The notes beneath the pieces are model-generated. The model was not told the origin of the DNA, did no database searches, and worked only from the letters and a program-made list of their open reading frames with translations. This document shows positions 48,001 to 56,208 of a stretch of 64,000 nucleotides of DNA, in pieces. Source of the DNA: Dethiobacter alkaliphilus (GTDB lineage: Bacteria; Bacillota; Dethiobacteria; DTU022; UBA8154); contig JAENYV010000005.1 of assembly GCA_016841605.1 (NCBI GenBank), forward strand, positions 198,552 through 262,551, given 5' to 3'. The position numbers were made by a program, and so were the translations under genes. Position 1 is the stretch's first letter, and each line of letters begins with the position of its first letter.

Positions 48001-50707
48001 CCAGCTGGATCCCATGCCCCAGGGCCGGTTTTATCATATTGACGACTATTTCTTCGATAAACAGAACCATCCCACCGAGAAGGCGGTTGTCAATGGCGGC
48101 AGTGGTGAGGTTGGCCTGAAAGTTTCGGCCAGCGCCTTTCAAGCCCTGGGTCCCATTCCCAAAGTCGGCTGGGTTTTAATGGCCCTGAAAAAATCCGGTG
48201 CCCTGGACATGGGAGTCACTACGAAAGGTGCCATAGGAGTGAGGGGGCTCTATGGCTATAAGACCATATTTCCCAAGAATGTTGAACATTACACCAGCAT
48301 ACCGAGGCCGGAAACCCGGCAGCTGCGGCGCACCTTTATGGGCGGAAATGAAAGGGACAACGTCATTGAAGCCAGCGAAGCCGCCCAGAGCCTGACCGCT
48401 GAGCAAAAGGCGGAAATGGGCATCACCCAGACGACTACCAAGTCACTGGATATTTGCGTTAATTTCGGGGTGGGGTTATATGCCACCACCGCAGCCGGGA
48501 ACATCGGCGCGGAAGGTTCAATCGAAGTTGCCGGTAGTGACGGCTGGACCCGCAAACCGTCGCTGTTTATCATCGTGAACCCCAATGGAGATGCTCCGGT
48601 CATTAATCAAATTAAAGGCGACGTACGTGCTACGGCTGATCTGTATGTTAAAGCCTGGATTTCAAAATTGCAAAAACATTATGTCTGGGCCAAAATTCCC
48701 CTCGATTATAAGTTTACCACGGAAACTACCTTCGTTTTAATTCCCCTGGGAGAAAGCATTGAGGAGATCGACCGTAACGACTATGATGTCTCCACCTTTT
48801 ACGGGACCATGCCGGAGGTCATTGATCAATTCCTGGAAATAGGTGATTACGCCGGCGACTGCCGGGGCAGCGGGACATTTACCTATACCGATATGGAAAC
48901 CAGGGGCGGGGATATGCGCCTTATGGCCGTCAGCAGCAGCGATACCGGCTGGGAAACCCCGGTTTGTATCAGTAAAAGCGACGGGGCCATTGTCAGTCAT
49001 GATATCATCAAGCTCCCTGCAAGCGACAACTATCTGGCGGTCTGGACGGAAATAGCCGGCGAGGATGTGGAAAAAACCTGCCCGCCCTCAAGAATTAAAT
49101 ATGCAGTGAGCGAAATGGTATACGGCAACTGGAACTGGTCTGCTCCGCAGACTGTGGCCAACCTGGGTGAGGTGGCCACGCACCTGGAATTGCTGCCGAA
49201 CGGTGAGCAGTTATCGTTAGTCTATCTGTCAACGGACGAGGGACCACTGGGGGTTACTTACCAGGTCAGCGGCCTGACCTGGAGCGGGACCGCATGGAGC
49301 CAGGCTACACAGCTGGTGGAGAGAAGCGAAATTAGCGGCTTTGCGGTTTGCGGAAGCGATGATCCGTCCGCCTCTCCCCTGTGGCTTGCTTATGTTAATA
49401 AAGACCGGGAACTCGCCGTTCTGAACTGGAATAGTGACGGCGTCTCCGGGGAAACCGTGCTGGAAGAACAGGCCGGTAATGACCTGGCCATGGTCAGTGA
49501 CTCCGGCGGGGAGGCTTTCCTGGCCTGGAGCGGTTACGAGCAGGGCATCGGCTTATATTCCTGTCCGGGTGGTGAATGGATCGATCAGGGTATCCCCTAT
49601 GCCGGAGCATCGCCTAATGAACTTGCCTTACAACTGCTGCCGGAAGACCGGTTGGAGATAGTTTGGACCGAAGAAAACAGTGAAATCGTTCTGGCCGGAG
49701 TTATAGGAGAGGACGGGACGGTTATAAACCCGGCCTGTACAGTAACAGCGGAAGATAGCGGCAAATATTACAACGCCGAAATTATTGAAGTGGTGGATAA
49801 TGACAGTGGAACTGCAAACTTGTATTTATTCGTCCTGAATGAAGATGATGATCTGGATCTTAACGCCTATCCCTTAGATGCTAACGCTAACCGGCCGTTG
49901 CTGGAGGGAACGGTAAGCATCAGCGGGACTCCCAAGGTCGGCGAAACATTGACTGCCGATACAGGTGGGCTTACCAATCAATGCGGGGCTCTGTCTTTCC
50001 AGTGGAAGCGTGACGGGACAGTAATTGAAGATGCTGCTGCAGCAAACTATGTTCCCGCAGCAGAAGATATCGGTTATACCATAGCAGTGACCGTAACTTC
50101 TTCGGGAAATTCCGGAAGTGTTACCTCCGCTGCAACAGCTGTAGTTACTGATGTAGACGGCAGCGTAAGTTATACCGTAACCTTTAATTCCCAGGGCGGC
50201 TCGGAGGTGTCTTCCGTCAGAGCAGAATCCGGTACTACTATAAATGCTCCCGAGAATCCCGCGAGAGAGGGATACATTTTCCGCGGCTGGTTTATGGACA
50301 GTGGCTACACCCAGGCCTGGAACTTTGCTACTGATACAGTCACGGAAAATATAACCCTTTACGCCAAATGGAATACTGAACAGGTTGACGAGTGTTTTAT
50401 CGCTACCGCCGCCTATGGTTCGAAGTTTACGTGGCCTGTAACTCTGCTTCGTAGCTTCCGCGACCAATACCTGTTAAGCAGTAAATTAGGGCGAGATTTG
50501 ATAGATTTTTATTATAAAAATTCTCCCCCTCTGGCAAATTATATTGCCGGCAAGGAAGGACTGAAGATTCTGGTCAGAATTCTCCTGATGCCGATGGTCG
50601 TCCTGGTTTACCTGGTGATTCATCCTCCCTTGGCAGGAGCCCTTTTCTTCCTTCTTATCACTGTATGGTGCCGGCGCAGGCGAAAATATAAGTATTCCGC
50701 TTCCTGA
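42074..50707 (+). CDS. Giant secreted multi-domain surface protein, copy 2 (CFI-box C-terminus)
   Basis: About 2,877 residues, paralogue of 25635-34397 along almost its whole length. Start TTG at 42074 with GGTGGGGAG just upstream. Signal peptide with an Ala/Pro-rich end (FPAAPAAAAA). GLUG repeats (about residues 45-430), two Listeria-Bacteroides repeats (440-575), then the same series of CarboxypepD/Cna_B-like modules, a conserved central block (WFGSYVDIMSYAAKATSMFG; FYHIDDYFFDKQNHPTEKAV), a propeller-like part and an Ig-like domain (SFQWKRDG). The penultimate domain differs from copy 1: a third Listeria-Bacteroides repeat (VTFNSQGGSEV...FRGWFMD) replaces the cadherin-like domain. The end is again a CFI-box (ECFIATAAYGS, LRSFRDQYL), a hydrophobic helix and RRRRK. 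Probably anchored at the cell surface; role unknown. Confidence 0.85.
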   Translation: MKQIYLKRSIYLLLAVVVLFSIMAAAFPAAPAAAAASGDWSSYATAVTEVGGVYEISTPQELAWVAGVVNSTAGNASFSEKTVRLIDDIDLSTHYWIPIGSYSTTEYYSQYTFQGTFDGNGKTISGLKIGTADSPSSSYYYCGLFGAVNEGAVIKDLCLEDVAIYSDASSSYIGASSGALAAYVNGSDNSAVTISNCSSSGVVKTIGNNQIEVGGLLGYIFKTNVTNSYAEGTVIGGNVSANSYFGGFVGHTKDSELINCYAASHVSAGTRPLMGGFVGYSQISKLYNSFAVGSITLNSGVPGAYLGGFTGTVIGGEVANCYASADIAAMEDESRIGGFIGYSYSSNPPTWSGAYWNTSAEQSRNGESITDKVGDGSNTANNLLTDISATGMQSGDFLNILNTGNDTIVGAADWKFVDGRNNGFPLLSGINDKVMWTVNFDSQGGTAVESQNVIDGRTISEPPAPSREYYEFAGWYTDSTYTTEWDFLNGTVTEDMTLYAKWKIEKRTVSFDTQGGTVVPIQTVEAGSLLDKPAREPEKSGYEFTGWFLNPECSTVWDFENDPVSTDIILYAGWVEGSGAFINGQVTDQNTQLGINGATVGIYAAGQVVKKVKTDDFGYYRLIYVKPGTYTVKAEHPAYHSSEEADFTINEENRNWDTELVPDATAEGSFDIYVEVGCVTSGIQLADVPVSITVVKSYDQTTREYAGYTDYYGVAHFPGMPRGFYTFSINEGEKKMGGWEGYNSSADLFTQELDCPYWADCKLKPEYRELTATVYGYDPVQDLPHQPLGGIIVEAAGMDPRDDEMELIPPQVGVSGIKKETGDDPYNDWNNLMAGKVKFEKLIPITWLVETKRMGYVPKNTYIRTDSQGNFNKTTIRFDIELEPTRLLVELNTPYNDPEMLDGMEVNLSGVEATNTAGILRTVEAEYNAGEKRAYALFDNILPGDYRVEVSNAVAEKTVAILINGLELYDGSDYPFEPKTFSVNFSGRNVFYAECAETTEVSLDLEPEKMKLKGTIYAVDEENPHVDYEYMHYQVAGKEVEIHASEYYSENTPDGDQVFRAVTGIDGRFEAELYPGLYGVKVNGMDDYWGQSVEFSGGACYSGWPYYQQWPYSFASARAYMTRGEYYGYDPMADLGGMALSSGEDLTAGFFIRKNWFNTSIECNMGTKDPTNLMVTAIDRSEAETDPDATPQISKLVYNDLKNGGSLTVSGPGGKTVDLSAEEPCFEKLTPGEFSVTLSHPRYTATNSIAFSFFDFPSPGSLPATEFPADYNTVAGGEGNPWPMLPWSPPALNCEMQSAIKVSEMMTEAHQVKIFKWMKISSDPDMWDYVEQGVGYPRFIQPDYTGQRIFEVSTNYWGTINSDRAYVPDSHYEAWFYWPQGGGLFTPYDANEEDKEEHWYKLSSDAAGYLNGEIKILGPSATPEAAQLQIEYTLDVEARDRDNRHGNPISGVTVVLDDGGENLLSGNTYENQTRSIRVTDATHPNWKFTGAYGGWETEIDYSSDTPRVKLTVYIEKGISLWGEVRNSETNALIDGVKWKTTKAFGNEPILMGETGGRFGPGNFELTYYGGSLENTVYFIEFEAPGYEPFRKRLDPADAVDDPNSTEHALLAYILTGDKAIKLKPLAKPQILKDTLEMDRFGAFIPGVRKAGNQQTFNALSNAEVEARLTMNWALQAKLGQSAYTVTLPKYDTADGPGGTEDITLNDEIAEFWLVDRKTFKDKTYRDEPSDVSVPSTADTEYDPQKLHKWLQEIKAGETDGLTNVYYQYAGKNSITVPGPDGAQKLSGRTPLWNLPPDDFRPTFVVVTKLGAVEVFNFDYTRDNISNLPAPFTTDPTLVGMRIPEWFGSYVDIMSYAAKATSMFGDAAKDKVQKVTPTGSIMPMASFTADVELRADKCLNYVYRMDVELLQGSKTPSGGMLTVAPGTMGFSVFGGMETTLKGPDKEFYIQTEAGLGYGKINLDKLTPKILSNLGVTPQLDPMPQGRFYHIDDYFFDKQNHPTEKAVVNGGSGEVGLKVSASAFQALGPIPKVGWVLMALKKSGALDMGVTTKGAIGVRGLYGYKTIFPKNVEHYTSIPRPETRQLRRTFMGGNERDNVIEASEAAQSLTAEQKAEMGITQTTTKSLDICVNFGVGLYATTAAGNIGAEGSIEVAGSDGWTRKPSLFIIVNPNGDAPVINQIKGDVRATADLYVKAWISKLQKHYVWAKIPLDYKFTTETTFVLIPLGESIEEIDRNDYDVSTFYGTMPEVIDQFLEIGDYAGDCRGSGTFTYTDMETRGGDMRLMAVSSSDTGWETPVCISKSDGAIVSHDIIKLPASDNYLAVWTEIAGEDVEKTCPPSRIKYAVSEMVYGNWNWSAPQTVANLGEVATHLELLPNGEQLSLVYLSTDEGPLGVTYQVSGLTWSGTAWSQATQLVERSEISGFAVCGSDDPSASPLWLAYVNKDRELAVLNWNSDGVSGETVLEEQAGNDLAMVSDSGGEAFLAWSGYEQGIGLYSCPGGEWIDQGIPYAGASPNELALQLLPEDRLEIVWTEENSEIVLAGVIGEDGTVINPACTVTAEDSGKYYNAEIIEVVDNDSGTANLYLFVLNEDDDLDLNAYPLDANANRPLLEGTVSISGTPKVGETLTADTGGLTNQCGALSFQWKRDGTVIEDAAAANYVPAAEDIGYTIAVTVTSSGNSGSVTSAATAVVTDVDGSVSYTVTFNSQGGSEVSSVRAESGTTINAPENPAREGYIFRGWFMDSGYTQAWNFATDTVTENITLYAKWNTEQVDECFIATAAYGSKFTWPVTLLRSFRDQYLLSSKLGRDLIDFYYKNSPPLANYIAGKEGLKILVRILLMPMVVLVYLVIHPPLAGALFFLLITVWCRRRRKYKYSAS

Positions 50708-50714
50708 AATAATT

Positions 50715-50743
50715 AAAATCGGTATTACCGGTAGCGGTTTTTT
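50715..50743 (+). terminator. Terminator of giant gene 2
   Basis: AAAATCG (50715-50721) pairs with CGGTTTT (50735-50741) around a 13-base loop, followed by more T. Modest but well placed, 8 bases after the stop. Confidence 0.55.
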
Positions 50744-50804
50744 CTGTTTTGTCCGGTGCAGTGACTACCTGACGTAATATTGATTGAGACGTTGAAATGC
50801 AGTG

Positions 50805-50833
50805 TTGTTGGAGTTCTTACGTTAGTGTATAAT
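50805..50833 (+). promoter_or_regulatory. Sigma-A promoter for the AICAR formyltransferase gene
   Basis: TTGTTG (50805-50810), 17 bases, TATAAT (50828-50833), about 60 bases before the start codon. No purine riboswitch was recognised in the short leader. Confidence 0.65.
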
Positions 50834-50893
50834 AGTAGTAAGAAAGAATGGGAAACAGCATGGTAGTAGAGAAGAGATATCTGGGGGGAGAAT

Positions 50894-52063
50894 ATGAAGA
50901 CGTACAGTTTAAAATATGGGTGCAATCCACACCAAAAACCGGCAAGAATATATATGAGAGATAATGAGTTACCTTTTAAAATTTTGAATGGGAATCCGGG
51001 GTACATCAATTTACTCGATGCAGTTAATTCCTGGCAATTAGTGAAAGAACTAAAGCATACATTAAAATTACCTGCCGCCGCATCCTTTAAACACGTTAGT
51101 CCTGCGGGTGCAGCCGTGGGCTTACCCATAAATGACACGTTGAAAAAAGCCTGTTTTGTCGAAGGAATTGACCTGACTCCCCTTGCCTCGGCTTATGTCC
51201 GGGCCAGAGGGGCGGACAGAATGTCTTCCTTCGGAGATTGGGCGGCTTTAAGTGACATTGTGGATGAATCAACAGCAACAGTCTTAAAAAGAGAAGTATC
51301 CGACGGAGTAATTGCTCCCGGCTATACCCCGGCAGCCCTGGATATTCTTAAAGCCAAGAAAAACGGCAACTATAATATTGTGGAAATCGATAGCAATTAT
51401 GAACCTGACGACATGGAAAGCCGCAGCATTTTCGGCATTATGTTTGAGCAAGTTCGTAATAAAGTAGTTCCCAATGATCATGACTTAACAAATATTGTCA
51501 CAGAGAATAAATTTCTGCCTGATGAAGCAAAACGGGATCTGCTTCTCAGTATGATAACGCTGAAATATACTCAATCCAATTCAGTATGTTATGTTTATGA
51601 CGGACAGGTAATAGGAAACGGGGCCGGGCAACAGTCGCGCATACATTGCACACGCCTTGCCGGTGATAAAGCTGATATCTGGTATCTGCGGCAGCATCCT
51701 TCAGTATTGAATCTGAAATTTAAAAGCGGTTTAAGCAGACCGGAGCGTGATAATGCTATTGATTTATACCTGCGTGACGATATCACGGAAAACGAAGATA
51801 AAGCCTGGATTAAATTGTTTGAAGAAGTGCCGCGTCGACTGTCAAAAGCGGAAAAAGAGGCATGGATCGCCAAGTTAACGGGTGTTTCCATCGGATCCGA
51901 TGCCTTTTTCCCCTTTAGGGACAATATTGATCGCGCCTATAAAAGCGGAGTTCGCTATATCGTCCAACCCGGGGGGTCGGTGAGAGATGAAGACGTTTTA
52001 CAGGCCTGCAATGAATACGGTATTGTCATGGTATATTCAAAGATAAGGCTCTTCCACCATTAA
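50894..52063 (+). CDS. Stand-alone AICAR formyltransferase
   Basis: Phosphoribosylaminoimidazolecarboxamide formyltransferase, the penultimate step of purine synthesis, using 10-formyl-tetrahydrofolate. Sequence shows KYGCNPHQ, SFKHVSPAG, the AYVRARGADRMSSFGDWAALS block, GNGAGQQSRIHCTRLAG, SDAFFPFRDNID and VQPGGSVRDE, all of the PurH transformylase half. The IMP cyclohydrolase half is absent (389 residues), so another gene must close the ring. ATG with GGGGGGAG upstream. It fits with folD and fchA 4-5 kb away, which make the formyl donor. Confidence 0.93.
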   Translation: MKTYSLKYGCNPHQKPARIYMRDNELPFKILNGNPGYINLLDAVNSWQLVKELKHTLKLPAAASFKHVSPAGAAVGLPINDTLKKACFVEGIDLTPLASAYVRARGADRMSSFGDWAALSDIVDESTATVLKREVSDGVIAPGYTPAALDILKAKKNGNYNIVEIDSNYEPDDMESRSIFGIMFEQVRNKVVPNDHDLTNIVTENKFLPDEAKRDLLLSMITLKYTQSNSVCYVYDGQVIGNGAGQQSRIHCTRLAGDKADIWYLRQHPSVLNLKFKSGLSRPERDNAIDLYLRDDITENEDKAWIKLFEEVPRRLSKAEKEAWIAKLTGVSIGSDAFFPFRDNIDRAYKSGVRYIVQPGGSVRDEDVLQACNEYGIVMVYSKIRLFHH

Positions 52064-52363
52064 TAGTCAAATGGAAATTAAAGTAAAAAGGTACGAAATA
52101 TCAGTTAACAATTTTAAGTAAAAAAATAAAAAAGCAGGGGATTTTTAACCGTAAAGGGTAAAAATCCTTCTGCTTTTTTAAATATAAACGGCGTTTTCCC
52201 AAAAGTATCTTCTTTAATACGGAAAAGCAGTAAGGAAAATAAATTTCATTTTAATGATATTAGGTATTGTTTTTTGATGACGACAGGAATGTTCAGTTAG
52301 ATGCAGAATTAATTAATACATAGAAACATAAAAAATTGGTGGATTTGAAGAGGAGCTTTTGCT
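52064..52363. other. 300-bp spacer with terminator at 52131-52179
   Basis: A 20-bp hairpin with arms 52131-52150 and 52156-52179 (a bulge near the base) ends in a T-run; it terminates the AICAR formyltransferase transcript. The rest is AT-rich, with no open frame of note. The patB-like gene has AGAGGAG at 52348-52354. Confidence 0.8.
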
Positions 52364-53566
52364 ATGGTCTATGACTTGTATAAGTTTGTTGACCGTACCG
52401 GCACGAACAGTATTAAATGGGAATTTATGAAAATGTTTGATCCTGAAGTTGCGGAAGGGACCATACCCATGTGGGTAGCTGATATGGATTTTCCTTGTGC
52501 CGGGCCTATTCTGAAGGCACTGCACCAGCGTGTAGAGCGCCGGATATTTGGGTACAGCACTTATCGGACGGCAGAATATTTTAGAGCTGTCTGCGGATGG
52601 TATCAGCACCGTTTCAACTGGTATGTCAATTCAGCGGATATTGTCTACAGTCCGGGTGTCGTTCCTGCTCTCGCCTATCTTCTTGATATTTTAACCAAGC
52701 CGGGAGAAGGAGTTATTATTCAAAGACCGGTTTATGCCCCTTTTTCAGATGTGATTAAGAGCCGCGGCAGAACTATTGTTAACAATGCCTTAATAAACCG
52801 GAGCGGTTATTATGAAATGGATTTTGCCGATCTGGAGAAAAAGGCGGCAGATCCAAACGTAAAAGTAATGCTTTTTTGCAGTCCTCATAACCCTGTTGGA
52901 CGTGTCTGGAAAGAAGGTGAACTGAGACGACTCGGCCAAATTTGCTTGAGAAATAATCTTATTATTATTTCCGATGAGATACATTATGACCTGGTCAGAA
53001 GGGGAACGAAACATATTCCCCTTGTCACATTGTTCCCTGACCGGAAAAAGCGGATTATAACTGCTACGGCACCCAGCAAAACTTTTAACATGGCCGGGAT
53101 GCATTTGTCCAATATTATTATTCATGATGCCGGGATCAGACAAAAATGGCGCAAATATGTATCCGGACAGTTGCGTATTACAACACCGGACCCCTTATCC
53201 ATCGTTGCAACACAGGCTGCTTATTATCTGGGAGAGGACTGGCTGGAAGAGGTCATCGCTTATTTGGATGCCAATCTACTTTTCCTGGAAACTTTTCTTA
53301 AAAAGCATCTTCCCAAAGCTAATTATACCCCTCTGGAGGGCACTTACCTGGCCTGGATTGATTTTAGTGCCTATGGTTATACACAGGATGAACTGAAAAA
53401 GATTTTCAGGGAAGCAAAGGTCCTGGTTGAAGAAGGGACAATCTTTGGAGATGAAGGCGCTGGTTTTGTACGCATCAATGTGGCCTGTCCCCTGGATATT
53501 TTAAAGGAAGCTCTTGAACGCATCGTTGGTGCGATAACTTTATATTCTTCAGGAAAGGGTGCTTAA
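52364..53566 (+). CDS. PatB/MalY-type PLP-dependent C-S lyase
   Basis: Fold-type I aminotransferase-class enzyme, 400 residues. It opens with WVADMDFPCAGPI (MalY/PatB motif MWVADMDF), has FCSPHNPVGRVW, SDEIHYDLV, and the PLP-binding Lys239 in APSKTFNMAGM. Family members cleave cystathionine or cysteine to give pyruvate, ammonia and a thiol (homocysteine or sulfide); some act as aminotransferases. ATG start. The next gene begins 2 bases after the stop, so the two form an operon, suggesting a link with redox or sulfur metabolism. Confidence 0.9.
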   Translation: MVYDLYKFVDRTGTNSIKWEFMKMFDPEVAEGTIPMWVADMDFPCAGPILKALHQRVERRIFGYSTYRTAEYFRAVCGWYQHRFNWYVNSADIVYSPGVVPALAYLLDILTKPGEGVIIQRPVYAPFSDVIKSRGRTIVNNALINRSGYYEMDFADLEKKAADPNVKVMLFCSPHNPVGRVWKEGELRRLGQICLRNNLIIISDEIHYDLVRRGTKHIPLVTLFPDRKKRIITATAPSKTFNMAGMHLSNIIIHDAGIRQKWRKYVSGQLRITTPDPLSIVATQAAYYLGEDWLEEVIAYLDANLLFLETFLKKHLPKANYTPLEGTYLAWIDFSAYGYTQDELKKIFREAKVLVEEGTIFGDEGAGFVRINVACPLDILKEALERIVGAITLYSSGKGA

Positions 53567-53568
53567 AT

Positions 53569-54351
53569 ATGCAGATAAATCAGATAAAATTAGTGTATTT
53601 TAGTGCAACAGGCAATGTGCGCAAGACATTAATAAAGATTGCCGAAGGAATCGGTTGTGAGACTTTAGAATATGATTTAACCCCCTTTAACGCCAGATGG
53701 CAAAAATATTCCTTTACCGCAGAAGATTTAGTCCTTATCGGTATGCCCGTTTACATGGGAAGAATCCCTTCAATCGCTCTAGAGTTTTTCCGGGGGATCA
53801 GTGCGGAGAAGACGCCGGCTGTCTTTGTCGTCTCTTATGGAAACAGAGATTATGACGATGCTTTACTTGAACTGAAAAATACCAGTGAGGAAAAAGGCTT
53901 TGTAGGTATTGCCGGGGCTGCTTTTATCGGTGAACATTCCTTTTCCGCGGATGTCGCTTCGGGAAGGCCCGACGCGTTGGATGAAGAAAAGGCGTTGCTT
54001 TTTGGTCGGCAAATAAAGGAGAAATATGCGGAAATTACCGACATAAGTTTACTGCAAGCAGTACAGGTAAAAGGTAAATTTCCTTATGTAGAAAATCCGA
54101 AGCTATCATTTGTTCCTGCGACCAACAGTTCCTGTAATAATTGCGGGACTTGTTCCCTGAACTGTCCCGTATCCGCCATTAATCCGGATGATCCCAAAGA
54201 TATAGACCGTAATCGATGTCTGGGCTGTTTTCGTTGTATCAGGAATTGTCCCCAAAAGGCAAAGTATCTGGATAATGAGAAGCTCATTAAAAAAATTAAA
54301 ATACTGAGTGAAAATTGTACTGCCAGAAAGGAACCGGAAATATTTATTTGA
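53569..54351 (+). CDS. EFR1-type flavodoxin-ferredoxin fusion
   Basis: N-terminal flavodoxin-like domain (residues 1-165; FMN-phosphate loop YFSATGNVRK) joined to a two-cluster ferredoxin domain (about 185-240) with CNNCGTCSLNCP and CLGCFRCIRNCP, each a C-x2-C-x2-C-x3-C-P set for a [4Fe-4S] cluster. Proteins of this build are called EFR1 family ferrodoxin. They are soluble electron carriers in strict anaerobes, partners usually unknown. Start ATG directly after the lyase gene, so co-translation is likely. Confidence 0.9.
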   Translation: MQINQIKLVYFSATGNVRKTLIKIAEGIGCETLEYDLTPFNARWQKYSFTAEDLVLIGMPVYMGRIPSIALEFFRGISAEKTPAVFVVSYGNRDYDDALLELKNTSEEKGFVGIAGAAFIGEHSFSADVASGRPDALDEEKALLFGRQIKEKYAEITDISLLQAVQVKGKFPYVENPKLSFVPATNSSCNNCGTCSLNCPVSAINPDDPKDIDRNRCLGCFRCIRNCPQKAKYLDNEKLIKKIKILSENCTARKEPEIFI

Positions 54352-54367
54352 ACGGCATTTTTTTCTA

Positions 54368-54413
54368 AACAAGATAAAGCATTAGCTAATATCAGCTAAT
54401 GCTTTATCTTGTT
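54368..54413. repeat. Perfect 20-bp inverted repeat
   Basis: Arms 54368-54387 and 54394-54413, 6-base loop, no mismatch. It is not followed by a T-run on either strand, so it is a weak terminator candidate. It abuts the left end of the MITE-like element C. Confidence 0.7.
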
Positions 54414-54467
54414 AACACCTGGCGTATACGAAAGCTAAGAGGGAAAGTAATTTTTCGCTGTAGTGTT
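54414..54467. repeat. MITE-like element C, short form
   Basis: Starts AACAC, then GGCGTATACGAAAGC, and ends TTTTCGCTGTAGTGTT; matches both ends and the right third of the element at 25472-25611, with the middle missing. It lies about 120 bases ahead of the Na/Pi cotransporter gene. Confidence 0.5.
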
Positions 54468-54589
54468 TATTAAATCTGCGCAATGTCTGTTTTTCTAGGA
54501 GAAAAAGGCGCGAAAATATTGTATAATACTTTTTGGATCTTTGTGCATTATTTTGAGAAAGAAAAAAAATGGATTTTGGGAGGGTTCTG

Positions 54590-56203
54590 GTGATCTGGGC
54601 GCTAGCTGCAGGGATGGTAGGAGGTCTTGGACTTTTCCTATTTGGGATTCAGATGATGGCGTCGGGGATGCAAAAAGTCGCGGGGGATAACCTCAGGCGT
54701 ATTTTGGGGATATTGACAGGTAAACCAATAATCGGCGTTTTTACAGGTTTGGCTGTAACGGTGCTGGTACAGAGCAGCAGTACGACAACTGCTATGTTGG
54801 TGGGGTTTGTTAATGCAGGTTTGATGACTTTACCCCAGGCTTTCAGTGCGATTATGGGGGCAAATATCGGGACTACCGTTACTGCCCAAATGATTTCGTT
54901 TAAACTGGATGTTTTGGCTCTTCCTGCAGTGGGAATCGGGGGGTTGCTCAATTATTTCAGTAAGCGCAAATTACATCGTTATTTGGGGCAGGTGATACTT
55001 GGTTTCGGGTTGTTGTTTACAGGAATGCTTACCATGTCTCAAGCAGTATATCCTTTAAGAGAAAGTCCTTTCTTTTTGGACATGCTCATAAAGTTTGGGC
55101 AGCAACCCATTCTGGCTATTTTTGTTTCAGCTCTTTTTACAGCAGTTATCCAGAGCAGCAGCGGGGCTACGGGAATTATTATCGCTCTTACAATGCAGGA
55201 ACTAATTACAATTGATATTGCCATTCCACTTATCTTGGGAACCAATGTCGGCACCTGTATTACAGCTATCCTGGCCGGATTCGGAACTTCACTGTCAGCC
55301 AGGAGAGCAGCGCTCTCTCACGTTCTGTTTAATTTAATCGGGGTTATCATTCTGCTGTTATTTTTAAAACCTTTTACTGCCCTGATTCTCTATACAGGCG
55401 ATACAGTTGCGCGGCAAGCAGCAAACGCTCATACAATCTTTAATGTTTTAAATACAATTTTAGTGTTTCCTTTCTTTAAGTATTTTGTCCATCTTGTTAC
55501 CCTGATCTATCCCGGTGAAAATGTTACGATTGAATTCGGTTCCAAATATTTAGATAAACGCATGCTGATAACACCTGCCGTTGCCATCCAGGCTGCCAGG
55601 CAGGAGTTAGTGCGGATGGCAAACGTATCCCGTGATATTGTCAAAGAATCAGTAAATATGTTTCATAAGGGGAGTCTGAAAAATTTATCCCATATTGTCC
55701 AGCTGGAAGATCTATTGGACGGACTGGAAAAAGAAATTATTCATTATCTACAAAAGCTTTCCCAGCATTCGCTCACGTACAGACAAACAATCGTTGTTTC
55801 AGGAGTAATGAGCGCGGCAAACGACCTGGAGCGCATCGGTGATCATGCTATGAATATCTCTTTTCTTTCCGAGGCTATCATTGAGAATAAGTTGCATGTC
55901 AGCTCTACGGCAAAAGATGAAGTTTTAAAATTATTTCAGAAGGTCGATGAAATTACCGCTAGTGCCATCGAGGCATTTTCCAGGGAAGATCTGCACCTTG
56001 CCAGAGAAGTAATTCAACAAGATGATATCGTTGATAATATGGAGAAAGTATTGAGAAAAAATCACATCAGCCGGATAAATTGTAATGAATGTATTCCGGA
56101 AAGCGGTGTAATATACCTGGATGTTTTAAGCAATCTGGAAAGAATCGCCGATCATGCCACGAATCTTGCCGAAGTTATTACGGAAGAATTTGCTAAAGAA
56201 TAA
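54590..56203 (+). CDS. Na/Pi cotransporter (NptA/YjbB type) with PhoU-like tail
   Basis: Sodium-phosphate symporter family. The membrane half (residues 1-310) has two QSSS repeats, VLVQSSSTTTAM and AVIQSSSGATGII, which form the transport core. The cytoplasmic half (330-535) is a PhoU-like helical domain (SRDIVKESVNMFHKG; ANDLERIGDHAMNI; LSNLERIADHATNLAE) with metal-binding E-x-x-D signatures. The open frame reaches an ATG at 54569, but GGGAGG at 54578-54583 sits 6 bases before the GTG at 54590, which is preferred. PhoU-like tails regulate or sense phosphate. Confidence 0.9.
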   Translation: MIWALAAGMVGGLGLFLFGIQMMASGMQKVAGDNLRRILGILTGKPIIGVFTGLAVTVLVQSSSTTTAMLVGFVNAGLMTLPQAFSAIMGANIGTTVTAQMISFKLDVLALPAVGIGGLLNYFSKRKLHRYLGQVILGFGLLFTGMLTMSQAVYPLRESPFFLDMLIKFGQQPILAIFVSALFTAVIQSSSGATGIIIALTMQELITIDIAIPLILGTNVGTCITAILAGFGTSLSARRAALSHVLFNLIGVIILLLFLKPFTALILYTGDTVARQAANAHTIFNVLNTILVFPFFKYFVHLVTLIYPGENVTIEFGSKYLDKRMLITPAVAIQAARQELVRMANVSRDIVKESVNMFHKGSLKNLSHIVQLEDLLDGLEKEIIHYLQKLSQHSLTYRQTIVVSGVMSAANDLERIGDHAMNISFLSEAIIENKLHVSSTAKDEVLKLFQKVDEITASAIEAFSREDLHLAREVIQQDDIVDNMEKVLRKNHISRINCNECIPESGVIYLDVLSNLERIADHATNLAEVITEEFAKE

Positions 56204-56208
56204 TTATT

